Shown here in pieces: positions 18,675 through 26,876 of a stretch of DNA of 64,000 bases. Numbering within the stretch: position 1 is the stretch's first letter; each line of letters opens with the position of its first letter. The translations under genes and the position numbers were made by a program. The stretch is from contig CAZGIM010000018.1 in the NCBI GenBank assembly GCA_964525995.1, positions 1 through 64,000 on the forward strand. Reading direction: 5' to 3'. Below the pieces are notes generated by a model. It made no database searches. It saw only the letters and a program-made list of their open reading frames with translations, and had not been told where the DNA came from. Origin of the DNA: CAIVAT01 sp964525995 (lineage in GTDB: Bacteria > Bacteroidota > Bacteroidia > Bacteroidales > FEN-979).

Positions 18675-20567
18675 TCATGGCAGATGGCTGTGGTTTTTAT
18701 CGGGGTAGTTGTACCACGATTTATTGGTTTGGCCACCCGATTCGGCCCAGGCCTGGAACTGTGGAAAAGCGCTGAGTATTTCGGTGGTTTCGTTTGGAAT
18801 ATAGAGTTCGGAAGCAACGATCTCAAGACCCCATGGAAGATTTTTGACGGTCCGGTAAAAACCCGCCGGGTTTGTAAACTGTTTACCGGGAGTCCAGTTC
18901 CAGGATGTCGGCGAAACATCGTCGTCGGTGCCAAAGAGGGCCATATTAGCCACACTGGTCGGGGGATGTCCGAACATGTGGACCTCATGATTCCGTTCCA
19001 TATAAATGTAAACCTGAACCCACAAGCTGTTCCCGCCAATGGCATTGTTCCAGGTAAACTGAAAATCGACCGTATCGTTCAGATGGTTGATGATATCGCC
19101 ATCGAACAATTTTACGGCATTGAGCGCCACCGGATCTGTTAACACCTGTGCGGGTTCGGTAAAGGTAACTGCTCCTGCGGGCAGATAGGTCAGTTTTGTT
19201 CCGGTTCCATTATCTTTAAACCACTCCATTCCGGCGCCCTTTGGGATACCTCCGCCGATCCAATAAACTTTCGACAGAATCCGGCCGCCGACCAACTGGT
19301 TTTGTGCATTTTTCCAAAGATGCATGCGGGTTTTCAGTATCACGTCGTTGAAATCGTAATCGCCCATGGAAGGCCACAGGTCTTCAAACATGTGAAAATA
19401 GAAATTGTTTCCCGACGGGTACACCGAATTATATGCCTTCGAGGGATCATTGGGCCAGTAATCCGATTCATCATAAACTCCGTCGCCATCGGTGTCGGGC
19501 TTTACAGCTATGTTTTGCCATACGGCGCCAAAGAGTGTAGCGGAATATCCCCCGCCTGTCGCCGAATTCGCGGCTGAACTTCCCGATCCCTCTTCAAATT
19601 TCCAGAAACCTGCCAGTCCCTGCTCATTTCCGACCGGGTCGCTCGTGTAAAAAGCTGCCACTTCCGCATCTGAAAGCTCACGGTTCCAGACACATACATT
19701 GTCAAGCAGACCGTTGAAATAATTATCCGGTGTCTTATCGCCCCACCGCCCGAATGTGAGAATAACATTGTTGGTATTGTATGCCATCACACTGTTGCTC
19801 ACGCCTTCGTAGATACCGTCCAAATAGAGCTTACGCATTCCGTCGGCGGTAAAAACACCCACAACCTGATGCCACGTGTCATCCGATACATTCTGGTTGG
19901 TGCTCTTTACATATTCCTTATCCAGGTTTTTTGATTTTACCCCCGCCTTGTAAAAGTTATCCTGATACTTGCGTAAATAGAGGCCGTGGTAAACCGTTGC
20001 ATAGTTCGGATCGGCAATATTGACCAGCGTCATGTCGGCGTTCTCGGTTCCACCACCCGTAGTCCGGAACCATACGCTGAAGGTAAAGGGATACTTGGTC
20101 ACAATAGCGCCCTTACTCCCGTTGTCAACCAGCATATAACCGGCGCTTCCATCCAGTTTTACTGCAAAATTTCCGCTTGTGGCCGATTTTAAAGTTCCGG
20201 TGAAATTGAACGAGGTATGCTCCTCAATGGTTTGTATATATTTGCTTATTCGCGTGTCTGGTGCGTAAATCCTTACCGAATCGACCGTATCAGGGAGCTG
20301 AAAAGAGAAGACCACCTGACTGTTGACAATGGTTTGCCCGTCAATAAAATTACCGGATTTATCATATAACTTCAGCGTTTTACCTTCCCCGTTCCCGGTA
20401 ATATCAACCGTGAGCGAGCGAACTTCTGAAGTTTTCCAGGAAAATCCGTCCGGGACCTGTAGATCTTTCATTGTTTTCACCTGATCGGGATTATCAGATT
20501 GTTTGTGGCATGATAGGGTAAAGAATCCTAAGGTTGAAACCAAAACAAGTGCGATAAATATTCTCAT
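18675..20567 (-). CDS. LruC-domain lipoprotein with LamG domain
   Basis: The start chosen gives a lipoprotein signal, MRIFIALVLVSTLGFFTLSC, with the lipobox cysteine at residue 20; a longer reading frame adds 47 unlikely residues. A LamG/concanavalin-like domain (about 125-330, FSVWFRTTGGG and WHQVVGVFTADG motifs) is followed by a calcium-binding DTDGDGVYDESDYWPNDP segment and a C-terminal LruC/DUF4842 domain (about 385-625, MFEDLWPSMGDYDFNDV). LruC-domain proteins are surface-exposed in Leptospira and widespread in Bacteroidota; their role is unknown. The protein should be anchored by lipid in the outer membrane. It lies upstream of the giant adhesin-like gene on the same strand, but the 598-bp gap argues for separate transcription. 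Confidence 0.85.
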   Translation of the reverse strand: MRIFIALVLVSTLGFFTLSCHKQSDNPDQVKTMKDLQVPDGFSWKTSEVRSLTVDITGNGEGKTLKLYDKSGNFIDGQTIVNSQVVFSFQLPDTVDSVRIYAPDTRISKYIQTIEEHTSFNFTGTLKSATSGNFAVKLDGSAGYMLVDNGSKGAIVTKYPFTFSVWFRTTGGGTENADMTLVNIADPNYATVYHGLYLRKYQDNFYKAGVKSKNLDKEYVKSTNQNVSDDTWHQVVGVFTADGMRKLYLDGIYEGVSNSVMAYNTNNVILTFGRWGDKTPDNYFNGLLDNVCVWNRELSDAEVAAFYTSDPVGNEQGLAGFWKFEEGSGSSAANSATGGGYSATLFGAVWQNIAVKPDTDGDGVYDESDYWPNDPSKAYNSVYPSGNNFYFHMFEDLWPSMGDYDFNDVILKTRMHLWKNAQNQLVGGRILSKVYWIGGGIPKGAGMEWFKDNGTGTKLTYLPAGAVTFTEPAQVLTDPVALNAVKLFDGDIINHLNDTVDFQFTWNNAIGGNSLWVQVYIYMERNHEVHMFGHPPTSVANMALFGTDDDVSPTSWNWTPGKQFTNPAGFYRTVKNLPWGLEIVASELYIPNETTEILSAFPQFQAWAESGGQTNKSWYNYPDKNHSHLP

Positions 20568-20584
20568 ATCAATGGATTTTTCTT

Positions 20585-20592
20585 CAAAAATA
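20585..20592 (-). promoter_or_regulatory. Bacteroidota -7 box for the LruC gene
   Basis: TATTTTTG on the minus strand matches TAnnTTTG and lies 17 bases upstream of the ATG at 20567. No clear -33 TTTG is present. It supports the downstream (lipoprotein) start. Confidence 0.5.
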
Positions 20593-20706
20593 AACATTAT
20601 GCCCAACATTGTAAAGTAGAAATTAGTTTTTGTTGCTTTTTTTCTTGAAAACGCAGACTGCCTCTTAACGAAAATTCCAGGAATGTTCCTTTTTGATGTT
20701 TGTTGC

Positions 20707-20742
20707 ATCTAAGCGATTTTACTTTCGCAAAACCGCTTAGAT
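20707..20742. repeat. Hairpin downstream of PurF-like gene
   Basis: ATCTAAGCG and CGCTTAGAT are perfect 9-bp arms, with further TTTT/AAAA pairing inside. It may end transcription of the PurF-like gene, but there is no U-tract. Confidence 0.4.
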
Positions 20743-20922
20743 TCAGTTATGCTGAGTGATTGGGTTTGTGATTTTCGTAAACTCAATGAGCCGGGTTGCA
20801 GTTATACCGGGAGGAACAGTATTTTTTTAGTAGTACCTTTGCTATGGCTCAGGATACCCCGCTGAAAAAGGGCGGCTGAAGACAATAAACATTGCTATGA
20901 TGTGTCAATGAGGGGTAATGGT

Positions 20923-22326
20923 TTAAAAGCTCCCTGTGCCGTCCCAGCAGTGGGTGCAGAGCCGCTCGCGGGGCAAGCCTACAGCGGCAGTCAGGTCATC
21001 CAGTTTCTGGTACTTCAACGAAGTACAACCCAGTTTTTTTCCGATGGTTTCGATCATCGCGTGGTATCGGGCGGTTCCCGGGGTGGCGTATTCGTTGAGA
21101 TGGGCGTCCTCCTTCCCCTCCAGCTCCTTGATGGCCTTTCTTCCGGCCAGATCGAGCGACGACCGGCTCGTGGAAAAGTTGAGGAATTCGCAGGGAAATA
21201 TCAGGGTGGGACAGGCCGGCCTTACGTGAACCTCCCTCGCTCCCTGTTCGGTCAGGATCCTGACGTTGTCTTTAAGCTGTGTCCCCCTCACGATGGAGTC
21301 GTCGCACACCACCATTCGTTTCCCCTGGATGATATTCGGGATTGGGATCAGCTTCATCTTGGCTACCAAATCGCGTGTAGCCTGGTTCTGGGGCATAAAA
21401 CTCCGCGGCCACGTTGGTGTATATTTAACGTACGCCCGTTTGTAGGGGAGTTTCTTTTCGTTGGAATACCCGATGGCATGGGCAATCCCCGAATCGGGCA
21501 CACAGGTTACAAAGTCAACCTCTTCGTGATCGTTGCGGGCCAGCGCAGCACCACAACGGTATCGGCACTCCTCCACGTTGATGTCTTCGTAGTAAGAACT
21601 CGGGTAACCGTAGTAAACCCAAAGGAAGGTGCATATCTGCATCCGGTCGCCGGGTTTGCGGATCTGTTCATATCCGTCGGCAGTGACAAAAAGGATCTCG
21701 CCGGGGCCTAGGTACTTTTCGACCGTGAACCCCATGTTGGCAAAGGAGGTGGTCTCGGAACTCAGCGCAAAGGCACCCTCCTTGCGACCCAGAATCAACG
21801 GGGTACGGCCCAGCTTGTCGCGGGCGGCAAAGATCCCCCGGTCGGTGAGGATTAACAGCGTACAGGAACCTTTGAGGTGATGGAACACATTTTCGATGCC
21901 GGTGACAAATGTATCGCTCTCGTTGATCAGCATCGCGACCATCTCGGTCATACTGACGGCCGAACCACTGGTCTCGGAAAAGTGAAGGTGCCGCCCCAAC
22001 GCCCGTCGGGTAAGCGCTTCCATGTTGACGATTCTTCCAACTGTTACAATGGCATATGACCCTAAATGCGAATGGATGAGAAGCGGTTGCGGTTCGGTAT
22101 CACTGATCACCCCGATCCCACCATTACCCTTGAACTGGGGCAGTTCAGGCTCAAATTTGGTCCTGAAATAGTTGTTTTCAAGATTATGGATCGCCCGGTT
22201 AAAAGATTCCCCGTCGTGCACGGCCATCCCGCCCCGCCGGGTGCCAAGATGCGAATTGTAATCGGTGCCGTAAAAAAGATCGGCAACACAGTCCTGTTTC
22301 GATATGGTTCCGAATAGTCCCCCCAT
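20923..22326 (-). CDS. Amidophosphoribosyltransferase (PurF-like) lacking the N-terminal catalytic Cys
   Basis: The 467-residue protein has the class II glutamine amidotransferase fold (about 1-230) and a phosphoribosyltransferase domain with the PRPP loop VVCDDSIVRGTQ (about 335-350) and VPDSGIAHAIGYS. PurF makes 5-phosphoribosylamine from PRPP and glutamine in the first step of purine synthesis. Canonical enzymes expose Cys as residue 1 (MCGI...); here the start reads MGGLFGTISK, so the glutaminase nucleophile is absent. The start is firm: no upstream in-frame alternative restores a Cys. It may use ammonia, work with a partner, or be a paralogue with another role. A C-terminal CTHC pair is present. 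The membrane-protein gene immediately upstream (28-bp gap) is on the same strand. Confidence 0.85.
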   Translation of the reverse strand: MGGLFGTISKQDCVADLFYGTDYNSHLGTRRGGMAVHDGESFNRAIHNLENNYFRTKFEPELPQFKGNGGIGVISDTEPQPLLIHSHLGSYAIVTVGRIVNMEALTRRALGRHLHFSETSGSAVSMTEMVAMLINESDTFVTGIENVFHHLKGSCTLLILTDRGIFAARDKLGRTPLILGRKEGAFALSSETTSFANMGFTVEKYLGPGEILFVTADGYEQIRKPGDRMQICTFLWVYYGYPSSYYEDINVEECRYRCGAALARNDHEEVDFVTCVPDSGIAHAIGYSNEKKLPYKRAYVKYTPTWPRSFMPQNQATRDLVAKMKLIPIPNIIQGKRMVVCDDSIVRGTQLKDNVRILTEQGAREVHVRPACPTLIFPCEFLNFSTSRSSLDLAGRKAIKELEGKEDAHLNEYATPGTARYHAMIETIGKKLGCTSLKYQKLDDLTAAVGLPRERLCTHCWDGTGSF

Positions 22327-22354
22327 TGAATTGAATTATTTGAATGTCTGATTA

Positions 22355-22936
22355 CTACTCCATCCGGCTGCGAACCTCCTTCGTGAGATGCTCCATAAAA
22401 TGACGAAGCGCTTCGGGCCGACGGGTTCCGAAGAGAAACTGCTTCCGGTCCTTCAGCAGGATCCGCAGCCCTATGTTTCCCGATACATTATAAGCTGTAT
22501 CCATCTTGCCATAACGAATTCCCCAGCCTCCGTATTCCTTTATAGGATTATATTTCACAACTTCCCACCGTTCAATGTCGCGGAGTTCTATGTGTCGGTA
22601 CTTCCGATGGAATGGAAAGAAACGGTAGCTGATCCCGCTGCGGTCGATGGTGGTGGTGAGATTTCCAAAGATAAAAAGTCCAAAAAGCGCTATATTCAGG
22701 AGTACCATAAGAACGGTGGTGACGATCAGTCCGGTGTCGCTCATCGGATTGTTTCCGAAACTTTTACCCAGGATCAATTGGCGGTAAATCCCATAACCGA
22801 AGATCCCGATGGTGGTCACCGCAACAACGAGCAACAGGATCCACAGCCAGAGCTGACGAAAACGTTGTCTTTCCCGGTACACATCTCCTTCCGGTTGATT
22901 CATATCCAGCATGAAGTCGGGTTTTTGACTCCCCAA
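22355..22936 (-). CDS. Two-helix membrane protein with PH-like domain
   Basis: The 193-residue protein has two transmembrane helices (about 28-50 and 70-92) followed by a cytoplasmic region of about 95 residues (IDRSGISYRFFPFHRKYR ... FLFGTRRPEALRHFMEHL). That region has the strand pattern and final helix of bacterial PH-like domains (DUF6141-type). The function is not known. It is the first gene of a minus-strand pair with the PurF-like gene (28-bp gap). A weak -7-like TATCTTCG is seen upstream, and an interspersed repeat copy begins about 40 bases upstream. Confidence 0.65.
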   Translation of the reverse strand: MGSQKPDFMLDMNQPEGDVYRERQRFRQLWLWILLLVVAVTTIGIFGYGIYRQLILGKSFGNNPMSDTGLIVTTVLMVLLNIALFGLFIFGNLTTTIDRSGISYRFFPFHRKYRHIELRDIERWEVVKYNPIKEYGGWGIRYGKMDTAYNVSGNIGLRILLKDRKQFLFGTRRPEALRHFMEHLTKEVRSRME

Positions 22937-22975
22937 ATTTGCGAAGATATTTTGAAAGTGATGAAAATTTTTAAC

Positions 22976-23007
22976 ATTTACGATTGAACATGATTTACGA
23001 TTTACGA
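22976..23007 (+). repeat. Interspersed repeat TTTACGATT family, copy b
   Basis: The 32 bases are identical to the reverse complement of the copy at 31412-31443. The pattern is ATTTACGATT-GAACATGA-TTTACGATTTACGA, with TTTACGATT occurring twice and TTTACGA once more. Confidence 0.85.
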
Positions 23008-23131
23008 TTGTACATTCGATTTCGGATTAACAGTTATCATCTTAATGATTTGATCTTATATCTTCTCGCGTTGAAATTTATCTATAACACTAAAACCTGA
23101 AAGTAACATTCGTCGATCGTGAATACATACG

Positions 23132-23159
23132 TCAATCATAAATCATGTCAATCGTAAAT
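23132..23159 (-). repeat. Interspersed repeat TTTACGATT family, copy c (inverted)
   Basis: The reverse complement reads ATTTACGATTGACATGATTT followed by ATGATTGA. It is a variant copy facing copy b across about 125 bases, so the two could pair as a long imperfect inverted repeat. The rest of the 304-bp gap 22937-23240 holds only this pair and the promoter at 23215. Confidence 0.7.
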
Positions 23160-23214
23160 TTAATCAGACTCTTCATCTTGATATTTAAAAAACTGGTACT
23201 TGGAGTTAAAAATA

Positions 23215-23222
23215 TATCTTTG
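23215..23222 (+). promoter_or_regulatory. Bacteroidota -7 box upstream of HExxH protein
   Basis: TATCTTTG matches TAnnTTTG, 18 bases before the ATG at 23241. The -33 element is not clear. Confidence 0.5.
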
Positions 23223-23240
23223 TAAATATTATCAGAGCCG

Positions 23241-23594
23241 ATGAAGATCAGGCCCATTAACAGGTTTATCAAGTCGATAGCGGTTTCTATCGCCGGCAGA
23301 ATCTCCGGGATATCACTTTGTCCCTTCGGAATTTACACCGACTACCCGAATGATCCCGCGATCGTCAATCACGAGAAGATTCACTGGCGTCAACAAGTCG
23401 AAATGCTTGTGATCCCTTTTTACCTCTGGTATGTTACCGAATACTTCATCAAACGCCTGACACGGAATAAAGGCGACGCGTACCGCGCCATTTCATTTGA
23501 ACGGGAAGCCTATGACTGGCAGGATGAATTGAATTATTTACAATCCCGAAGGCCTTATGCCTGGATTCGCTATATTTTCGGTCAGCATAAATAA
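23241..23594 (+). CDS. Small conserved protein with HEKIH (HExxH-like) motif
   Basis: The 117-residue protein carries NHEKIHWRQQVEML (about residues 44-57), a zincin-like HExxH, then a hydrophobic helix (VIPFYLWYVTEYF) and a conserved ISFEREAYDWQDEL segment whose Glu could complete a metal site. Similar short proteins occur across Bacteroidota without assigned function. It is possibly membrane-associated. Protease activity is suggested only by the motif. It stands alone between divergent and convergent neighbours. Confidence 0.65.
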   Translation: MKIRPINRFIKSIAVSIAGRISGISLCPFGIYTDYPNDPAIVNHEKIHWRQQVEMLVIPFYLWYVTEYFIKRLTRNKGDAYRAISFEREAYDWQDELNYLQSRRPYAWIRYIFGQHK

Positions 23595-23629
23595 CCAGGG
23601 TTAAAAGCTGCCGGGCATTTGATCGTGGT

Positions 23630-25015
23630 TCAGGCCGGTTCCTTTTTCAGGTCGATTTTCGCGGGATCCCACTCTTTTTCCCATCTGGCGATCACTACGG
23701 TAGCCAGGCAGTTTCCAATGACATTGGTAGCGGTTCGCGCCATATCCATGAGTTCATCGATACCGAGGATGATGAAGATAGGCCAAACGGGCAGTCCGAA
23801 GCTGGTGGCGGTTCCAAGCAGGATTACCAGGGAAGCCCGCGGTACCCCGGCAACGCCTTTGCTGGTAAGCATCAGGGTAATCATCATGATGACCTGGGTT
23901 CCGAACGAGAGGGGAATCCCGGCCATATTGGCCAAGAAGATAGAAGCCATAGCCAGGTAGAGGGTAGTTCCGTCGAGGTTGAAGCTGTACCCCGTCGGGA
24001 TGACGAACGAGACAATTTTCCTTGGCACTCCAAAACGTTCCATGTTCTCCATGGCCAACGGTAAGGCCGATTCGCTGCTGGTGGTGGCAAAGGCAATGGT
24101 AGCGGGTTCTCCCACAGCTTTGATGAAGGGTCTGAGCGGAATTTTCAGCGCCAGCATGATGGGTAACAGCACTCCTGCCAGGAATACCAGCAACGCGATA
24201 TACAGGGTGCCAAGCAGTTCAAAGAGGTTGACCAGCACGCCTAATCCCATATGCCCGACACTGTAAGCGATGGCTGCGAAGACCGCAAACGGTGCGAACA
24301 GCATAATCATGTTGGTGAATTTGAACATCACGGTGGTAAGGGAGTCGGTAAAGCGGAGCATGGGTGCACGGTACTGCTCCTTCACCATGGCCAGTGCAAT
24401 GCCGAAGAGGATGCTGAAGACTACGATCTGTAAAACCTGACCCTCGGCGATCGATTTAGCTATATTTTCGGGGAAGACATGCAGCACGATATCGCGCCAG
24501 CTCTGCGCCTGCACCTGCGGCAGGGTGCCATGCGTCATTTCCGGAGGCACGGTCACCCCCATGCCGGCCTTACTGATGTTGATGGCAGCCAGTCCGATGA
24601 AAAGAGCGATCGTTGAAACCACTTCGAAATAGACCAGCGACTTCCATCCCATCCTTCCGACCTGCTTCAGGTTGGCATGCCCGGCAATGCCGGTAACCAG
24701 CGTACCGAAAAGCAGCGGGGCAATGATGGTCTTGACCATCCGGATGAAGATCTGGCTCACGATGTTCAGCTCCCGGGCGATCAACGGCATGTCGTGTCCG
24801 AATTCAGCTCCTGCCACCATGCTCACGAAAATCCATGTGGTAAGCTTTTTCTTGCGCCAGGCAAACAGAACATAACAGATGATGGGAATCCAGCGCAGCG
24901 TGATAAGCAACCAAACGGGCGTCTCGATCATTCCAAAACGGTCGGCCAGATGTACCAATACTGCTAAAGTCAGCGTGGCAAACAGCGCGGTAAGGATGCG
25001 TCTGGATGAGATCAT
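23630..25015 (-). CDS. Dicarboxylate/glutamate:cation symporter (DAACS family)
   Basis: The 461-residue polytopic protein shows DAACS hallmarks: a Ser-rich ATTSSESALPLAMENM hairpin, YSFNLDGTTLYLAMASIFLAN (the NxDGT substrate/Na+ site) and the amphipathic final membrane helix region. The family (GltP, GltT, DctA) imports glutamate, aspartate or C4-dicarboxylates with H+ or Na+ across the inner membrane. Which substrate is used cannot be told here. The gene starts 13 bases after the stop of the sialidase-fold gene on the same strand, so the two are probably co-transcribed although they are functionally unrelated. Confidence 0.92.
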   Translation of the reverse strand: MISSRRILTALFATLTLAVLVHLADRFGMIETPVWLLITLRWIPIICYVLFAWRKKKLTTWIFVSMVAGAEFGHDMPLIARELNIVSQIFIRMVKTIIAPLLFGTLVTGIAGHANLKQVGRMGWKSLVYFEVVSTIALFIGLAAINISKAGMGVTVPPEMTHGTLPQVQAQSWRDIVLHVFPENIAKSIAEGQVLQIVVFSILFGIALAMVKEQYRAPMLRFTDSLTTVMFKFTNMIMLFAPFAVFAAIAYSVGHMGLGVLVNLFELLGTLYIALLVFLAGVLLPIMLALKIPLRPFIKAVGEPATIAFATTSSESALPLAMENMERFGVPRKIVSFVIPTGYSFNLDGTTLYLAMASIFLANMAGIPLSFGTQVIMMITLMLTSKGVAGVPRASLVILLGTATSFGLPVWPIFIILGIDELMDMARTATNVIGNCLATVVIARWEKEWDPAKIDLKKEPA

Positions 25016-25028
25016 TTCGGGGTCCGGG

Positions 25029-26735
25029 TTAGTTTACTTTAACCAGTTTCTTCACGATTGACTGATCCCTGTATGTCAGACGGCAAACGTAACAACCAGC
25101 CGGAAGCTCATCTCCCCGAAGGCTCAGGGTATGGGTACCGGCAGTTTTCTCACCCGTGTCAAGCGTCTTCAATACCGATCCGAAAATGTTACAGAGTTCG
25201 AGGCGGATATTTCCTTTGGCAGGCACCAAATATTGAATCAGGGCAGTTTCACGGAAGGGATTCGGATACACCGACAGGATCGCGGTCGGGTTTCCTGCAT
25301 CGGCATCCGGGAGCCCGACAATCTGCGGTATAATGTGCGTATAATAAACGTCCTGCTCGCCGTTCAGGGTATTGGCCCAGGCAAGATGAGCCCCGATATC
25401 GTCCGACACCATGTCGAAATAATCACCCATTTTGTCCTGTTGCGGGAACCCGGTAAGGGGATTGAAGGAATCGGATAACCGTTTGTTGATTGACCAGCTT
25501 GTGCCCTGATCATCTGAATAACAATAGTAGAGGCTTGAATAGAGAGATCCCGGCAGATCGTCGCGGGTATCAAGCCATATCACATCGATTCGGCCGTTGG
25601 GGGCCACCGACATCGTCCCAAACCACTGATAGTTGATCAAACTCGCATCGTTATTCAGCCTCACCGGTGAACTGAAGGTCATGCCGCCGTCGGTACTCCT
25701 GGCAAACATGACATCGCCGGGATCGATATTCGAAAGGCGTGCAAGCGATCCAAGCACATACACATTGCCGCGACCGGGACCATTCGACCTGTCAACGCAG
25801 ATGTTAGCCTGTCCCATGATCCCGACCGGGTTAACGGAAGCCTGTCCTGTAATATATCCATCCATATCGACCTGGTTGGCTAAATCCCATCCCACGCTTC
25901 CTCCCGGTATCTGTGCAGTCGATGATTTAACCACGACAAATCCATCCCATATTCCACCTCCGGCGATGTACAATTCACCATCAGGCCCGAAATCCATGGT
26001 TCCCCAGTAAGGTTCTCCATCAACCTCAATACAAGGCTCAAATGAGCTTCCGTTATTGGCAGAGCGCGTAAATGCGCCGGGGTTGCACGAACTGTAATAT
26101 TTGGTCCAGAAAGAATAGATGTTGCCGCTTCCCGGACCGTTGGTGCGATCGATGACCATCCACTGTTTATCGCCGCCATATGCCGGTGTTCCTGCATCCC
26201 AGGTGGCTCCGCCGTCTACACTTTTGAAAACTTTGCAGGTATAAACTCCGTTGTCTGAATTCAGGCTGTTGTAATAAAAATTTCCCTCCTTGTCGGAATC
26301 GAGTACCGGATCCGAACGAAATACACCGGGCTCGATCACTCCGGGAAAGGTCCACGACAACCCGCCGTCGGTCGAATAGCCATAACCGGCCTGCCTGAAA
26401 TTACTGCCTACATTGTCGAACTGACGCCAGCCAATCACCATTCGCGACGGGTTGTTGGGATCGACTGCGATCGACGGTTCATTGGCGGCATCTCCCTCGA
26501 TGTTGTTGCCGTTGGCATCGACGTTGACCTGCGTAGTAAAGAAACCCGGTTCGTCGCTGCGGTGCGATGGCGCAATCTTTTTCATTCCAGGCGCCATATA
26601 GGGCTGATCGGGAGTTTCATGATGGGTCAGGGTGCGTTCTTTGGCCGGCAGCGGGCGGTTCTGCCCGATCATCAGGCAGGGTAGCAAAAGGAACAACCCT
26701 GCCAGGCCGTTCCGTATGGTTATCAGGTTCGTCAT
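25029..26735 (-). CDS. Secreted sialidase-fold (BNR/Asp-box) protein with T9SS sorting domain
   Basis: After a signal peptide (about 1-25, ending LMIGQ), the protein has an exo-sialidase-like six-blade propeller with Asp boxes STDGGLSW, SVDGGATW, STDGGMTF and SDDQGTSW spread over about residues 60-470. A T9SS type A domain follows (about 485-568, ILSVYPNPFRETALIQYLV ... KKLVKVN). The Asp-box fold occurs in sialidases but also in many non-enzymatic proteins; the catalytic Arg triad and nucleophilic Tyr were not confirmed. It is predicted to be exported across the outer membrane. A TATCTTTG -7 box ends only four bases before this ATG, suggesting a leaderless mRNA. Confidence 0.85.
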   Translation of the reverse strand: MTNLITIRNGLAGLFLLLPCLMIGQNRPLPAKERTLTHHETPDQPYMAPGMKKIAPSHRSDEPGFFTTQVNVDANGNNIEGDAANEPSIAVDPNNPSRMVIGWRQFDNVGSNFRQAGYGYSTDGGLSWTFPGVIEPGVFRSDPVLDSDKEGNFYYNSLNSDNGVYTCKVFKSVDGGATWDAGTPAYGGDKQWMVIDRTNGPGSGNIYSFWTKYYSSCNPGAFTRSANNGSSFEPCIEVDGEPYWGTMDFGPDGELYIAGGGIWDGFVVVKSSTAQIPGGSVGWDLANQVDMDGYITGQASVNPVGIMGQANICVDRSNGPGRGNVYVLGSLARLSNIDPGDVMFARSTDGGMTFSSPVRLNNDASLINYQWFGTMSVAPNGRIDVIWLDTRDDLPGSLYSSLYYCYSDDQGTSWSINKRLSDSFNPLTGFPQQDKMGDYFDMVSDDIGAHLAWANTLNGEQDVYYTHIIPQIVGLPDADAGNPTAILSVYPNPFRETALIQYLVPAKGNIRLELCNIFGSVLKTLDTGEKTAGTHTLSLRGDELPAGCYVCRLTYRDQSIVKKLVKVN

Positions 26736-26739
26736 ATCG

Positions 26740-26747
26740 CAAAGATA
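26740..26747 (-). promoter_or_regulatory. Bacteroidota -7 box abutting a start codon
   Basis: TATCTTTG on the minus strand fits TAnnTTTG; the ATG of the sialidase-fold gene follows after four bases. If used, transcription would begin at or near the A of ATG. Confidence 0.5.
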
Positions 26748-26876
26748 CGCACTTTAGACCATCACGAAAATGGAAAATGAAGGGTTCTGGAAAAAATGAT
26801 TACCTTGCGACCGATCCCTGATTAGTGAAAGAAACAGGATGAACAGACTTTATTATTGGGCAAGAGCGGCATCGTT

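Larger units (their letters stand above)
20568..20922. other. 355-bp gap: LruC promoter region and a hairpin
   Basis: A minus-strand TATTTTTG box (20585-20592) fits the Bacteroidota -7 element 17 bases before the LruC start. A 9-bp inverted repeat, ATCTAAGCG / CGCTTAGAT, spans 20707-20742 downstream of the PurF-like gene without a T-run. On the plus strand TACCTTTG at about 20836 precedes an 11-codon ORF (20844-20879) that looks accidental. No further gene was seen. Confidence 0.5.

Noticed and set aside
20902..21711. 269-codon plus-strand ORF
   Set aside because: It lies entirely antisense to the well-supported PurF-like gene and shows no domain pattern.
23000..23160. Two nearby inverted repeat copies considered as ends of an insertion sequence
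   Set aside because: The 125 bases between them encode no transposase, and the other copies are solitary.
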